A stretch of 28,534 nt of DNA. It comes from a virus. Below the pieces are notes generated by a model, which saw only the letters and a program-made list of their open reading frames with translations, was not told where the DNA came from and searched no databases. Numbering within the stretch: position 1 is the stretch's first letter; every line of letters starts with the position of its first letter. A program made the position numbers and the translations under genes. The stretch covers positions 1-28,534 of IMG/VR virus record IMGVR_UViG_3300010885_038240; one strand, given 5' to 3'. Of this stretch, positions 8,901-21,400 are shown one piece after another.

Positions 8901-9411
8901 TAATACAATAGGTCCAGCACTTGGATTAATTAAATCTATCAGCGATGAAATTGTATATCATCCTGTAAATTATAAAATTCTATTCGGTAGCACAGCAACA
9001 CCGGATGTACAGGCTAGTTTCAAAATAACTAAAAATATAAATTCAGTCGTGTCTGAGAATGATATTAAATCAAGGGCAATTACTGCAATAAATCAGTTTT
9101 TTACTTTAGACAATTGGAATTTCGGCGATATATTTTATTTTACAGAATTATCTACTTATGTAATGAATCAACTTACTCCTGATATTACAAATTTTATTAT
9201 TGTTCCAAAGCAAGCCGGATCATATTTTGGAAGTTTATTTGAAATCCAATGTCCAAGCGACCAAATTTTTATTAATGGTGCAACTGTTTCTGACTTAGAA
9301 ATTATTTCTGGAATCACTTCAGGCAATATTAAATCGGTAACTGGAACTGCACTAGATTTAATATATACACAAAACATAACAAGTTCAAACTACGGAGCAT
9401 CAAATGGCTGA
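5956..9411 (+). CDS. 6: Baseplate wedge protein gp6-like (baseplate J family), enlarged
   Basis: A 1151-residue protein against 660 in T4 gp6, which forms the inner baseplate ring that transmits the contraction signal. The N-terminus (residues about 30-130: LRTNYPEDFNDYIESSEYLA, FLGQSIAFRVDLNARENFL, LARLVSYNAKRNMPAQG) is the gp6 signature. The baseplate-J segment includes NAPATYYTQNRMITAEDYN near residues 419-437. The C-terminus (about 985-1140: NYKILFGST, DNWNFGDIFYFTELSTYVMN, FIIVPKQAGSYFGSLFEIQC) matches the gp6 end. The extra length lies mainly between about 450 and 980, in strand-rich fibre-like sequence. ATG is supported by AGGA six bases ahead and by promoter P2. It overlaps the giant gene by 8 bases. 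Confidence 0.88.
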   Translation: MSSTDRQNNLLISEDWKKIYQSFRNADFQSYDFENLRRTMITYLRTNYPEDFNDYIESSEYLALVDLIAFLGQSIAFRVDLNARENFLELAERRESVLRLARLVSYNAKRNMPAQGLLKFNTIRTSETVVDSNGRNLAGQIITWNDPANSNWYDQFIKIMNAAMSSNQQFGNPSDKATIYGIPTSQYRFQGANTDIPIYTFSKSVAGRNMNFEITSTTFSGKDYIYEESPKIGNYPACIYKEDGHGASSPGTGFFFNFTQGTLNAGSFTISQPSSTESVDLATTNINNNDVWLYRLSETGAESELWTKIPSLEGNNVIYNSLNKNIRNIYAVITKANDAVSLAFSDGTFGNLPLGTFRTYYRVSNGLSYVINPADIRNISISIPYISKKGQTESLLISLNLPTSISNSDIAETNASIKANAPATYYTQNRMITAEDYNISPLSVTQQAAKIKAVNRTASGISRYFDLKDPTGKYSSTNLYANDGVIYQDSYIQYTKFNYVTKTDIEGIIRNTVYDIIKNSDLRNFYYSNNVTFLSASLPIAWYRQTADSNSSTGYIGDILDNNVAYAVGSYTSTDLKYLTPGSLIKFLPPTGKYFDSTNGNTLVAIPAGYTTADKPGALSYIWAEVISVNNAGTDLLQTEGPITLNQIIPSSAKIIQIIPKLATSLSTSVISTMIDLIYSNRPFGLRYNTVIQSWQLVFETNLDQTSAFSLSKQGNNTNKNQDSSWILMFTTDNEYYTITTRLLRYVFESDKETRFYFDDNVRIYDNTSNSVVSDTINILSINTKPSSITPFTTDLSWDVISSYSGMDGYIDNKKLVVSFQDSDNNGVVDNPQLFLDIVSSNGIDLALYIVQEKYSISAGQEDYRYVSNENNKILILNSQPRSFVGYKDGQYFYFADTGVVKVYNATLGIAQPTLDYKVYPGRDNLKFQYTHSADYESRIDPGASNIIDIYVLTKAYDTQFRQWIDGATTVQPLPPSSAELYNTIGPALGLIKSISDEIVYHPVNYKILFGSTATPDVQASFKITKNINSVVSENDIKSRAITAINQFFTLDNWNFGDIFYFTELSTYVMNQLTPDITNFIIVPKQAGSYFGSLFEIQCPSDQIFINGATVSDLEIISGITSGNIKSVTGTALDLIYTQNITSSNYGASNG

Positions 9412-12400
9412 TAATATTAATCCTGCAGGATCTAAAAAAGGTCTTGGAGTAAATTTTCTTCCAAATTTTTACAGAACTGATGCTAATAAGAGATTTCTTC
9501 AAGCTACTATTGACCAGTTAGTGCAACCAGGAACTGTTAAAAAAGTCAACGGATATGTTGGTCGTCAGTATGCAAAAGCAACTACAGGTACTGATATTTT
9601 TTTAGAAGCTGCCGATAAAACTAGACAGAATTATCAACTAGAGCCTAGCTTTACAGTAAGCGATACGCTTGGAAATAATACGTTTTTTAAAGATTATATA
9701 GATTACATTAATCAGTTAGGAGTTTTTGGAGCTAATACTAGCAATCATGCAAGACTAAACAAGCAAGAATTTTATTCGTGGGACCCGCACATTGACTGGG
9801 ATAAGTTTGTTAACTTTCAAAATTATTACTGGCTATCGTACGGCCCTGAAACTATTAAGATTTACGGACAACCAATTAATGTCAATAGTACATATTCTGT
9901 AAAATTTCAATCAGAAGGTGCCGCCAATCGATATGTATTCACACCCGATGGATTAACAACTAATCCTGTTGTTAAATTATATCGAGGGCAAACTTATAGA
10001 TTTGAAATTGATAGTATTGGTAATCCGTTTAGTATTAAAACTGCAAGGACTACTAGTGCATCAGACATATACTCTAGTGGAGTCACTAATAATTCAATTG
10101 AAACAGGTACTGTAATTTTTAAAATTCCTCCAAATTCGCCTAACGTGTTATATTATCAAAGCGAGACGGATTTAAATCTTGGTGGCGTATTTCAGATTTA
10201 TGATATTGACGAAAACTCTTTTATAGATGTTAAAACTGATATTATAGGAAAGAAATTTTATACCTTAAGCAATGGAACTAAGTTAAGCAACGGGATGAAA
10301 TTATCGTTTGGTGGTAATGTGAATCCAGCTGAATATGCAAGAGGAGAATATTATGTTGAAGGAGTTGGTACATCTATCCACTTAATTAATAAATCTATTT
10401 TAGAAGTATCTAGTGTATATTCACAATCAGAAGTATTGAAATTTGATGCCTCACCGTTTGATAGTGATGGTTTTGGAGATTCAACAGGTTTTGCAAAAAC
10501 ACTTGATTATATTGTTATTAATCGTGCAAGTTTAGATCATAATCCCTGGTCGAGATATAATCGTTGGTTTCATAAAGATGTGATAGAAACTAGTGCAAAA
10601 TATAATAATGCAACAGTAAATTTAGATCAAACACTCCGAGCTGTTAGACCTATCATTGAATTTGAAGCTAACTTAAAATTATTTAATTTTGGTACTAATG
10701 CAGTTGCAGATATTGACCTGGTTGACTCGTTCACTACTGATGCATTTTCTATTATTGAAGGTAAGCTCGGATACAATGTTGACGGCACTACTCTTACTGA
10801 AGGCCAACAAATTTTATTCTTAGCAGACACTGACCGTTTGGTAAAAAATAATTTATACAGAGTAGAATTTATCGATGTAGTGCATACTGTAACTGCTGGA
10901 GTATCGAGCAGACAACTTCGATTAGTCAAAGTCGCTGAACCAGTTCTTAATGACGTTGTATTAGTTAAGCAAGGCATTGCAAATCAGGGACTAATGTACT
11001 GGTACAACGGTACAACATGGTTACCAGCCCAACAAAAAACTGATGTTAATCAAGCACCTTTATTTGATATTGTTGACAATTTAAATCAAAGTTTTGGCGA
11101 CAAAACTGTGTACGATGGAACTACTTTTTTAGGTACTCGATTATTTTCTTATAAAATTGGAACTGGACCTTCAGATACAAATTTAGGATTTGCACTATCT
11201 TATAAAAATATCGCAAATATTGGAGACATTGTTTTTAATTTTAATTTAGCGACTGATACGTTTCAATATAAAGATCTTATTACTATTATTAATAAACCAG
11301 TTAAAACTGGGTATCTTGTTAAAACTGGATACAACGGCAAACTTTATTTTGAAAACGGCTGGCAGCTTGTGACAACGCCAACGACACAAGCCGCAATAAG
11401 AATCTATAAAAACTCTAATAAAACTAATAATTTTGATATTGATATTTTTGATAATGTGTTAGATCTTAAAGATTTAATTGTTAGGGTATACATCAACGGC
11501 AAACGCCTTGCACGAGATCACTGGACCTTAATCACTAAATCGGACTATAAAAATATTGTTCTTAAAACAGATATGTTGCTTACTGATGTATTGACCATTC
11601 GAGCATTTGCCGCCCAGCCTATTAACTCTAACGGTTTCTATGAAATTCCAGTTAATTTAAAAAATAATCCACTGAACAGTGATATTGTAGATTTTACACT
11701 AGGTGAAGTTATCGATCATGTTGATAGTATTATTGATAATATCTACATGGAAGACGCCGATTCTATAGAAGAATTAGAATACGATTTAGATAGCGATACT
11801 ACTTTTATTGGAGTCTTTCCAGGTGCTAGTAATTTACGAGATTTAGGAAATGTTACCCAGTATGGTACTAAGTTTGTACAACATAGCGGCCCTGCAAGTT
11901 TAAGTTTATATCATATTACATCCAGCACGAACAATATCGTTCGTGCAATAGAGCAAGCACGAGATAATTATAATCAATTTAAACGTAATTTTATTTCAGC
12001 CGCTACTTCTTTGGCCGCCAATACAACTCCAATTGAACAAGTAAATTTAATTTTACAAGAAATTAACAAGGATAAACCTAATAATTTCCCGTATTATTTT
12101 AGTGATATGGTTCCTTATCGTGCAAGTGCTAAAAATGATATTACTGTAATAGACGGTAGAGTAAAATTTTATCCTCTCACTAACGTGTTTAATTTAGATG
12201 AATTATCTAATAAAGCAGTTAGTGTATATTTAAACGGGGTGCAACTAGTACACGCAAAAGATTATACGTTTGACAGTCAGGGATTTGTAAATATTTCTGC
12301 TACATTAGCAGAAAATGATATTGTTTCAATTTACGAATATGATAGTACGGATGGTAGCTTTATTCCGGAAACTCCTACTAAATTAGGTATGTGGCCCAAA

Positions 12401-15400
12401 TATGAACCTAAGATGTATCTCGATACCAGTTTAAGAACACCTCGTATGATAATACAAGGCCACGATGGTAGCCAAATATTAGCTTACAACGATTATAGAG
12501 ATGACATAATATTAGAGTTAGAAAAGCGTATTTTTAATAATATAAAAATTTCATATGACACAACTATATTTGATATTGCAGATACTATTCCTAGTTATAA
12601 TAGAACAACTGACTATAGTTTAACTGAGTTTAATGAAGTACTTACACCTAGTTTTTATAAATGGTCGAGTTCAATTGATAAGGATTTCACTAAAATCCTT
12701 GGATATAATAAAGACGATTCATTTACATTTAATTATACAGGCCACAATGCTCCTGATGGCCGACAAAACCCGGGTTACTGGAAAGGTATCTACCATTGGA
12801 TTTTAGATACCGAACGTCCGCAGTTGTGTCCGTGGGAAATGCTTGGTTTTACTATTGAACCCTTGTGGTGGCAACAGTTATACGGGCCTGCACCTTATAC
12901 TAGAGATAACCGTGTAATGTGGCAAGACATTGCAGACGGTGCTGTACGTGAACCTGGCGTACCAGTAACATACTTAAAAAAGTATGCAAAACCGTTTTTG
13001 ATGAAACATATTCCGGTTGACGAATTTGGAAATCTTATCAGTCCTCTTGAATCGGGATTATCGAGCAGTCCTTTGACCTCTACTCCTATGGACGGATTTG
13101 TATTTGGCGACATTGGCCCAGTTGAATCTACATGGAGACGTAGCAGTTATTATGCGTTTAGTGTTATTTTAACTTCGATATTACTAACACCTTCAAAAAC
13201 ATTTGGAATATTACTTGATAGAGCTAAGATTGTAAGAAACTTAGCTGGGCAACTAGTTTATAAAGATACTGGGCTTCGTGTCACGCCTTCCGATATTGTA
13301 CTTCCTAATATATATTCTAGCACAACACGAATTCAAACTTCAGGAATTTTAAATTACATTGTAAATTATATTTTAAGTGATACTTTAAAATCTTATACTG
13401 ATTACCAATACGATCTATCAAACATTAAAACACAATTAAGTTATCGAGTTGGTGGATTTACTAGCAAAGAAAAATTTAATTTATTGCTAGATTCAAAGTC
13501 TCCTTTATCGTCGGGCAATGTATTTGTTCCTCCCGAAAATTATACTACCATTCTAAATACTTCTAGTCCGATTCGTAAGATTACTTACAGCGGAGTTATT
13601 ATAACTAAAATATCTAGTACTGAATATGAAATAAAAGGTTATAGTAAAACTCAGCCGTATTTTAAAGCATATAATTTTTTACAATCTGGGCTAACAATAA
13701 ATGTAGGCGGCATATCAGAAAATTTTACTAATTGGGAATCTAATCAAAATTACGTTGCAGGAAAAGTAGTTAAATTTTCAAATAAATTTTATAGAACAAC
13801 TGTATCACATCTGTCAACTAATGCGTTTAATGCTAATAATTTCAAATCGTTATCTTCTTTGCCCATCAAAGGCGGCCGCAATGCCATACTGAGAAAAACT
13901 TGGGATAGGGAATCTACAATTACAATCCCATACGGCACTAGATTTAGATCTACTCAAGATGTTGTTGATTTTTTAACAGGATATGGCGAATGGTTAAAAG
14001 ATCAAGGGTTTATCTTTGACGATTTCAATACAACATTGAATGCAGTCACTAATTGGGAGACATCTGCTAAAGAATTTTTATTCTGGACTACTCAAAATTG
14101 GGCAACTGGCCAAGAGCATTGGGTTGATTGGAGTCCGTTAGATTCGATAGAATACGGTAACATTGTTAGATACAATGGCGATTACTATCAGGCCCTTAGA
14201 AAAATAGAAGCCGACACAACGTTTAATGAAGATCTATTTATTAAACTTGAAAGTTTAAGTAGTATTGGAAGTCCAGTAATTAGCCTTAGCCCTGCGGCAG
14301 AAAAGATAATCTTTAATGCAAACTTATGTGTTATTGATGACATTAGAAATCCGTTGAACGGATATGAAATTTTTAAAGCTGATGGTACACCATTAGAGGC
14401 AATACTTATTAATTCTTACAGAGAAGACAATGCAGTAAGTTACAGCTCTCGAACCAGCGACGGAATATACGGTGCAAATTTTTATCTAATACAACACGAA
14501 CATGTAGTATTATTAGATAATTCAACAATGTTTAATGATACTATTTATAGTCCATCAACTGGCTACAAACAAGATAGAATTAAAGTTGCTGGTTATGTTA
14601 GCAACGAATGGTATGGCGGTCTTGATATACCAGGATTTATTCTTGATGTTGCAAACGTTCAAAATTGGTTACCTTGGCAGGATTACGATTTGGGTGATAT
14701 TGTCAAGTACAAACAATTCTTTTATACCGCAAGCAAATTCTTAGTAGGTGCCCAAGTTTTTGTAGATGAAGACTGGATTAAACTTGACAAGAAACCGGTT
14801 ACCCAGTTGTTGCCAAATTGGACTTATAAAGCAGCTCAATTTGAAGATTTTTATAGTCTTGATAGCGATAACTTTGACGCCGGTCAACAAAAAATGGCTC
14901 AGCATTTAATAGGCTATCAGAAGCGTCAATACCTTGAAAACATTATTCAAAATGATGTAAGTGAATTTAAATTCTACCAAGGCATGATAATTGAAAAAGG
15001 AACGCAGAATAGTTTAAACAAATTATTTGATGTGCTAAGTGCTGAAGGCGAAGATAGTTTAACATTCTACGAAGAATGGGCAATTCGTGCAGGGCAATAC
15101 GGAGCAAGTTCTGCATTTGATAATGTAGAATTTATTTTAGACGAATCGCTTGTTAAAAATAATCCGCAAGGTTACGAATTATCAGATACGACAAATATCT
15201 TTTCTGATTTTATTATACGACAAAATGCTAATCAGGTATATTTAAAATCTTTAGGTTATAATAATAATCCTTGGCCGGAAGTTAGTAATTTTCAACCATT
15301 TTTACGTAGTGCCGGCTATGTAAGATCATCTGAAGTATTTTTAAGTTTAAAAAATCTTAGTGATATAACATCTTATGATATTACAACATTTACCAATAAA

Positions 15401-18400
15401 TGTTACATTTGGGTAACGTTTGAAAAGAATGATTGGAACGTTTATCAATTTACTAATTCCAACATTAATGTAAGTGATCTACAATACGAAGCTGACTACG
15501 CGACACTAACAGTAACTACCACAGAATTTCTGACATTGACAGCCGGAGAATATATCGGGATATCTCAAGTTCCCTTTCTGAATGGATTTTATAAAATTAA
15601 ATCCGTATCGCAAAATAAATTTATTATTTCGACAATTATTAGTGGGTGGAGCCAACAACTTGTTCCTGCATTACTACTTAAAATAAATGTAAATGTATTA
15701 GTCAGTCGCCGCCTATCGTCGATTGATGATATTGATCAATCTATTACTTCTAATTTAGAATTAGGAGAACAGATATGGACTGACAACACCGGCTCAGATA
15801 AGTGGGCATCTTGGGAATACGCTCCGGTATATGAAACAACTGAATTAACAAATTCAAGCCCTGCAAATTTATTAAATTACGGCCGCTACATTACGGCTAA
15901 TCAACAAGGCACATTGATTGCAGTTTCTACTAGTCTAGGAGAATTACAAACTTGGGATAAAGCAGGTTATAAATCTCCTTGGTTGCAACGACAGAATATA
16001 CAACGTCCCTACATTTCAAGTGCTCCTGGCACTGGAACAATGGCCGGGCCTGCCGGAAACCTTCCTAAAAACATTGCCACTGTAACTGCTATTTCACCTG
16101 ATGGAAAATGGCTGGCTACTGGATCAAAATTAGCTAGCAATGTGTATACACGCATTAAAATTTCAGGCCCGTACGTAATAGGCGACATTGCATACAATTC
16201 AGGAGACACTTATTATTACCTGGCACTTGCAGACACTTCAACTACAACATTTAGTAACGGAAATATTTGGAAAAAATTACTCTATGTTCCGGTAACTCTT
16301 ATTCCTGGAATAGACAGCGGATTAATTGAGCAAGGTGTAATTACATTATACAAAAAAGATTCAAACAATGTATTCACAATAGTTGATTCTATTGTTAGTC
16401 CAACTCCTACTGCTTACGAACATTTTGGTTCTAATTTAGTATTTGGTGATAATGTTTTATATGTTACTGCGTCTGGTTATAATAATAATGCGGGAAAGAT
16501 TTATAAACTACAATACACTACTACAGTTTATAAGACTGCATACTATAATCCAGTTGGTAGTTCGTCTACTACTCTTTCACTATCAAAAGATGTTGGCTCG
16601 TTAATAAATCCAACTGTTGGTATTTTACCAGGTATGACTATTAGCGGTGACGGATTTACTAGTGGCCAAACTGTATTAGAAGTATTGGGTAACGGAACAT
16701 CATTGACGATTAGTGCTGTTGCCAACAGCACTCCAAGCAGAAAACTCAGTTTTTCGTTTACTGGATGGGGATACGATAAAGATGTAACATACGAAGGAAG
16801 TGTTACTAACGCTAATTTGGGAAGTTCTTTGGCTATTAGTTCTGATAATAATACTTTGGTAATATCGTCAAACAACAGCATAACAGCTGGAAAAGTTCTT
16901 ATTGTTACTAATCCTGGCCCAGATGATACTCAACAAATATTACAAGGTACGACTACAAGTTTTGGAGAAACTATCTCGTTATCACCGGATGCATCTTATC
17001 TTGCGATAGGCGATAGGATGTCCACTAGCCGTAAACAATTCCAAGGAAGTGTCACCGTATACGAAAAAACATCATTAGGATATATATCTTATCAAGAACT
17101 AGTAAATCACAAGGCAGAAGAATCTGGATACTTTGGCAGTAGAGTTGCATTTATGAACGGCAGCAATACGCTTGTAGTTTATAGCTCGTACGAAGATACC
17201 ATTATAAAAACATCTTTGGATCAATATTCAACTACCTTATCAACGTTCTCGTATGTGGGTACTGATGATACCGTACTAACATCAACTTATGTAACGGATT
17301 CGTCGTCAAATAGAAATGAAAAAGCTACTACTTTTGACAACGATTCTACACGATTTACTTCAACTAATGTTGACAGCGGCCGAATTGATATCTATGACAA
17401 ATACGCTAGTAAATGGGTATATAGTGAAACTCTTAATAATACATTGACAATTCGTGATGGATATGGTATTGGATTTGCAGTCGGTAATGATAGAGTAGTA
17501 GTAGGTGCACCTTATGCACTGGATCATAATTTAATTTCAGGAAAAGTATTTGATTATTTAAAACCACCATCTACTAATAGTTGGGCAATTAAATATCAAG
17601 AAGTTTCTAAACCTGATGTAAATAAAATTAGAAAAGCCTTTTTATATAATCGAGTAACAGGTAAATTAATAACTTACCTTGATGTAATCGATGTTGCACA
17701 AGGAAGGCCAGCAGGCCCAGCAGCAGAAGAAATTAAATATCAATCATACTATGACCCTGCAATTTATTCAGTAGGAACTGGAAATGTTAATGTTGATGCC
17801 GACTCACCTTGGAACAAGGCACAAGTTGGTCGCTTATGGTGGGATTTACGAACTGCTAAATTTATTAATAGCTATGATTCTGATGTAATGTATAGAACTA
17901 ATACTTGGAATACATTGGCAACAGGTGCAAGCATTGATATTTACGAATGGGTTGAAACTACTTTGCTTCCGGACGCATGGAATAAATTAGCCGATACCGA
18001 AGCAGGAATTGCAGCTGGAATTAGTGGAACATCATTATACGGCAACAGTGTATATGCATTAAGACAACGTTACGATTCTATTAGCCAATCTTTTAAAAAT
18101 ACATATTACTACTGGATTAAAAATAAAAAAACTATTCCTAATGTATCTGGTCGATATTTGTCAGCGCAATCTGTTGCAAGTTTAATAGAAAATCCACGCG
18201 GACAAGGATATGCCTACCTTGCCCTGACTGGAACTAATTCGTTTAGTTTAGTTAATTTAAAACAATCTTTAAAAGATACAGAAATTGTATTGTCAGTTGA
18301 ATATTGGACTATTGATAAGACTGATATTAATGTACATAGCCAGTGGAAAATTATTAATAATGACGCCAACACGGTATTGCCTGCCAGCGTTGAGTTAAAA

Positions 18401-21400
18401 TGGTTTGACAGTCTGTGCGGAAAAGATTTAGCTGGTAGAGAAGTTCCAGACATGTCATTACCTCTTAAATTAAGATATGGAATTGAAAATCGACCACGCC
18501 AGAGTATGTTTATTAATAGATTTGAAGCATTAAAGCAGTTTATTGAACAAGTCAACTTGGTATTAAAACACGAGCAGATTGTTACTACTCGAGACCTATC
18601 TAAATTAAAACTATATGATACTGCACCAAGTTTAGTTACGGGTCTTTACGATAGCACACAAAATACAGATGCCGAAATACGATTTGTAAACGTTGGTGCT
18701 TATAAACGTCCTGTATTTGGAAAGCCTATAATTGTCGACGGAAGAATAACCGGACTCGATATTCAATTTGCCGGCCGCGGCTATGTCCAAGCACCTTATA
18801 TAAACATTATTGGCTCGGGAACTGGTGCTAAAGTACGTGCTATAATTAATGCTGTTGGCCAGATAACTGGTGTGAAAGTATTATCGCCGGGCGAAGGATA
18901 CGATAGTAATACTATCGTATCTGTAAGAGATTATGCAGTATTGATATACAGCGATAGTCAAGCCCAAGGATCATGGGCACTATACAGCTACGAACCAACT
19001 GAAAAAGTGTGGTCTCGATTACAGTCTCAAACTTACGACACACAAAAATATTGGTCTTACATTGACTGGTTTGCTACCGGTTATAATCAATTTACAGTTG
19101 CTGATCAAGGAGTCGATACACTATCGGAATTAAGTTCTATAACTGTAGAAATAGGTCAATCAGTTAAAGTGCGTAATCCAAGTTCTGGCAACTGGTTACT
19201 TGTAGAAAAGTATGCCAATAATGATCTATTTGATTATACTAGATCTTATAATGTTATCGGAATTGGAAATGGAACAATACAATTTAATTCTTCCATTTAT
19301 GAATCTATTAGTACTGATGAAGGGTATGACGGCTCGACGTATGACGGTTCGGTATTTGATAATGCACCTACAACTGAATTACGTATTATTTTAACTGCAT
19401 TAAAAGATAATATTTTAATTGATGAATTAAGAGTAAAATATTTAGATCTATTCTTTACATCTGTTCGCTATGCACTTGGTGAACAAGTATATATAGACTG
19501 GATCTTTAAATCAAGTTTTATTAAAGCACGTCATAATGTTGGATTATTAGATCAGCCGGTTACTTATAAAAATGATAACTTAGCTAATTACCAAGAATAT
19601 ATTGCCGAAGTAAAACCTTACAAAACAAAAATTAGAGAATATGTTAGTTCTTATCAAAATACAGAATTAGGAAGTACTTTGATTTCAGATTTTGATTTAC
19701 CTCCTCGATATAGAAATAATAAAATAATAACAATGGATGCGTATGTAAATCACGGATCGTTAGTAACACTTGATTCTGCTTTTAATTTTTATCCTTGGAA
19801 AAATTGGGTTAATAATTTAGGATTTGTTATCACTGAATTAAAAATCATTGACGGCGGGTCTGGATATATCACTGAACCTGTTATTCGTATTGTAAGTGAT
19901 TCCGGATCCGGAGCCACTGCTAGGGCATTTTTCTCTAATGGAATAATTAATCGTATTGTTTTATTAACTCCTGGTAGTGGATATTTGTCTGCACCTACAA
20001 TCATTATTGACGGCGGCACACTTCCGACTGGAATTGCTGCTCAAGTGATTTCAATTATAGGAAAAGGTTTACCGAGATCAAATCTAATTCAAATAAAGTT
20101 TGATAGAATAACACAATCTTATTATGTTACACATCTGGAAGAAACTGAAACATTTAGTCCTAACGGTGCTCGATTACAGTTTCCTCTAACATGGGCACCT
20201 GATAACACAATTGGATCTTCGAATGTTACTGTTTCTGGAGTTGCGGCATTACGTGATTCTTATAAACTATCAGTTGTATCAACTAAAGTGGGCAACAGTA
20301 CCCAGTATACAGGATTAATTACTTTTAATTCAGCACCAACCGGTAACATTTCTGTAACTTATAAGAAAAATATAGCGTTATTAAATGCCGCTGATCGAAT
20401 CAACTATTTCTATAATCCGCAAGAAGGTGATATTGGAAATGATTTAAGTCAGCTAATGACTGGCATTGATTACGGTGGAGTTGTTGTTACTGGACTAGGA
20501 TTTGATATAAGTACTGGTTGGGGGGTGTTGCCTTATTTTACCGATAAATGGGATTCAGTTGACACAGCATTTGATGATTATATTGTTACAGTTAGTGCAA
20601 ACACTCATACTTTTCCATCAAACCCAGCGGACTCATTACCTACAACGTGGACTGTTGGATCTGAAATTAATATCTATTACACACAATACGATATAGAAAC
20701 TCACGAAGCAGTTGCAAATCAGTTACTATATTCTTATAATATATACAAAAATATTCAGACAATTTCTGTGGTATATCCCACTATTACAGGTGGAGTTGAT
20801 TCCAATTACGATTCGTCTACCAATTATGCAAGTACAACGCTTAAAGTAACAAGTACTGCTGGTATTGAAGCCGGCATGATTATCATAGGTACAGGTTTTA
20901 CTAGCGGGCAAACAGTTATTTCTAATAACGTTACCACGTTGACTATTAGTGCTCCTGCGGACAGTGAGCCAAACGGTACATTACATTTTACTCATAGTAT
21001 TCGCGGCGGCAATGTAGTACAGTTGTCATCAACTGTTGGGATATTGATTGGAGATACTATTAAAACTTCTTCTATATCTGCATTTGGGTACGGTACAACA
21101 GTATTAGCCTTCACCGAAAACTATACAGGCGTAGTTCTTAATCAAATTATATATGAAACATTGTTACCAGGAACATCATTGGAATTTAGTCGAGATTTAA
21201 TAATCCCAACTAAGGTTAACATTTATACAAATGGAATTATCACATTAACTGAACCAGCTGTTGTTGGAAGCATAATAAAAATTACTGGAAATTTTGACCC
21301 AGTTAGATTAGACGATCCTTATTACGATACTCCCCAGCAAACAATTACAACAGCAGTAATGACTACACCTATTTACACTGGCAATATTACACAAACTGTT

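Noticed and set aside
9404-9411. Frameshift fusion between the gp6-like and giant genes
   Set aside because: The 8-base overlap is explained by an ATG with its own GGAG ribosome site; no slippery heptamer or downstream structure was seen.
13691-15690. Additional late promoter boxes (AATAAATG, AATAAATT) inside the giant gene
   Set aside because: They are inexact, lack the upstream element and a downstream start, and are expected by chance in AT-rich coding sequence. I read no other exact AATAAATA outside the four gene-start sites, though a computed search would be needed to be sure.
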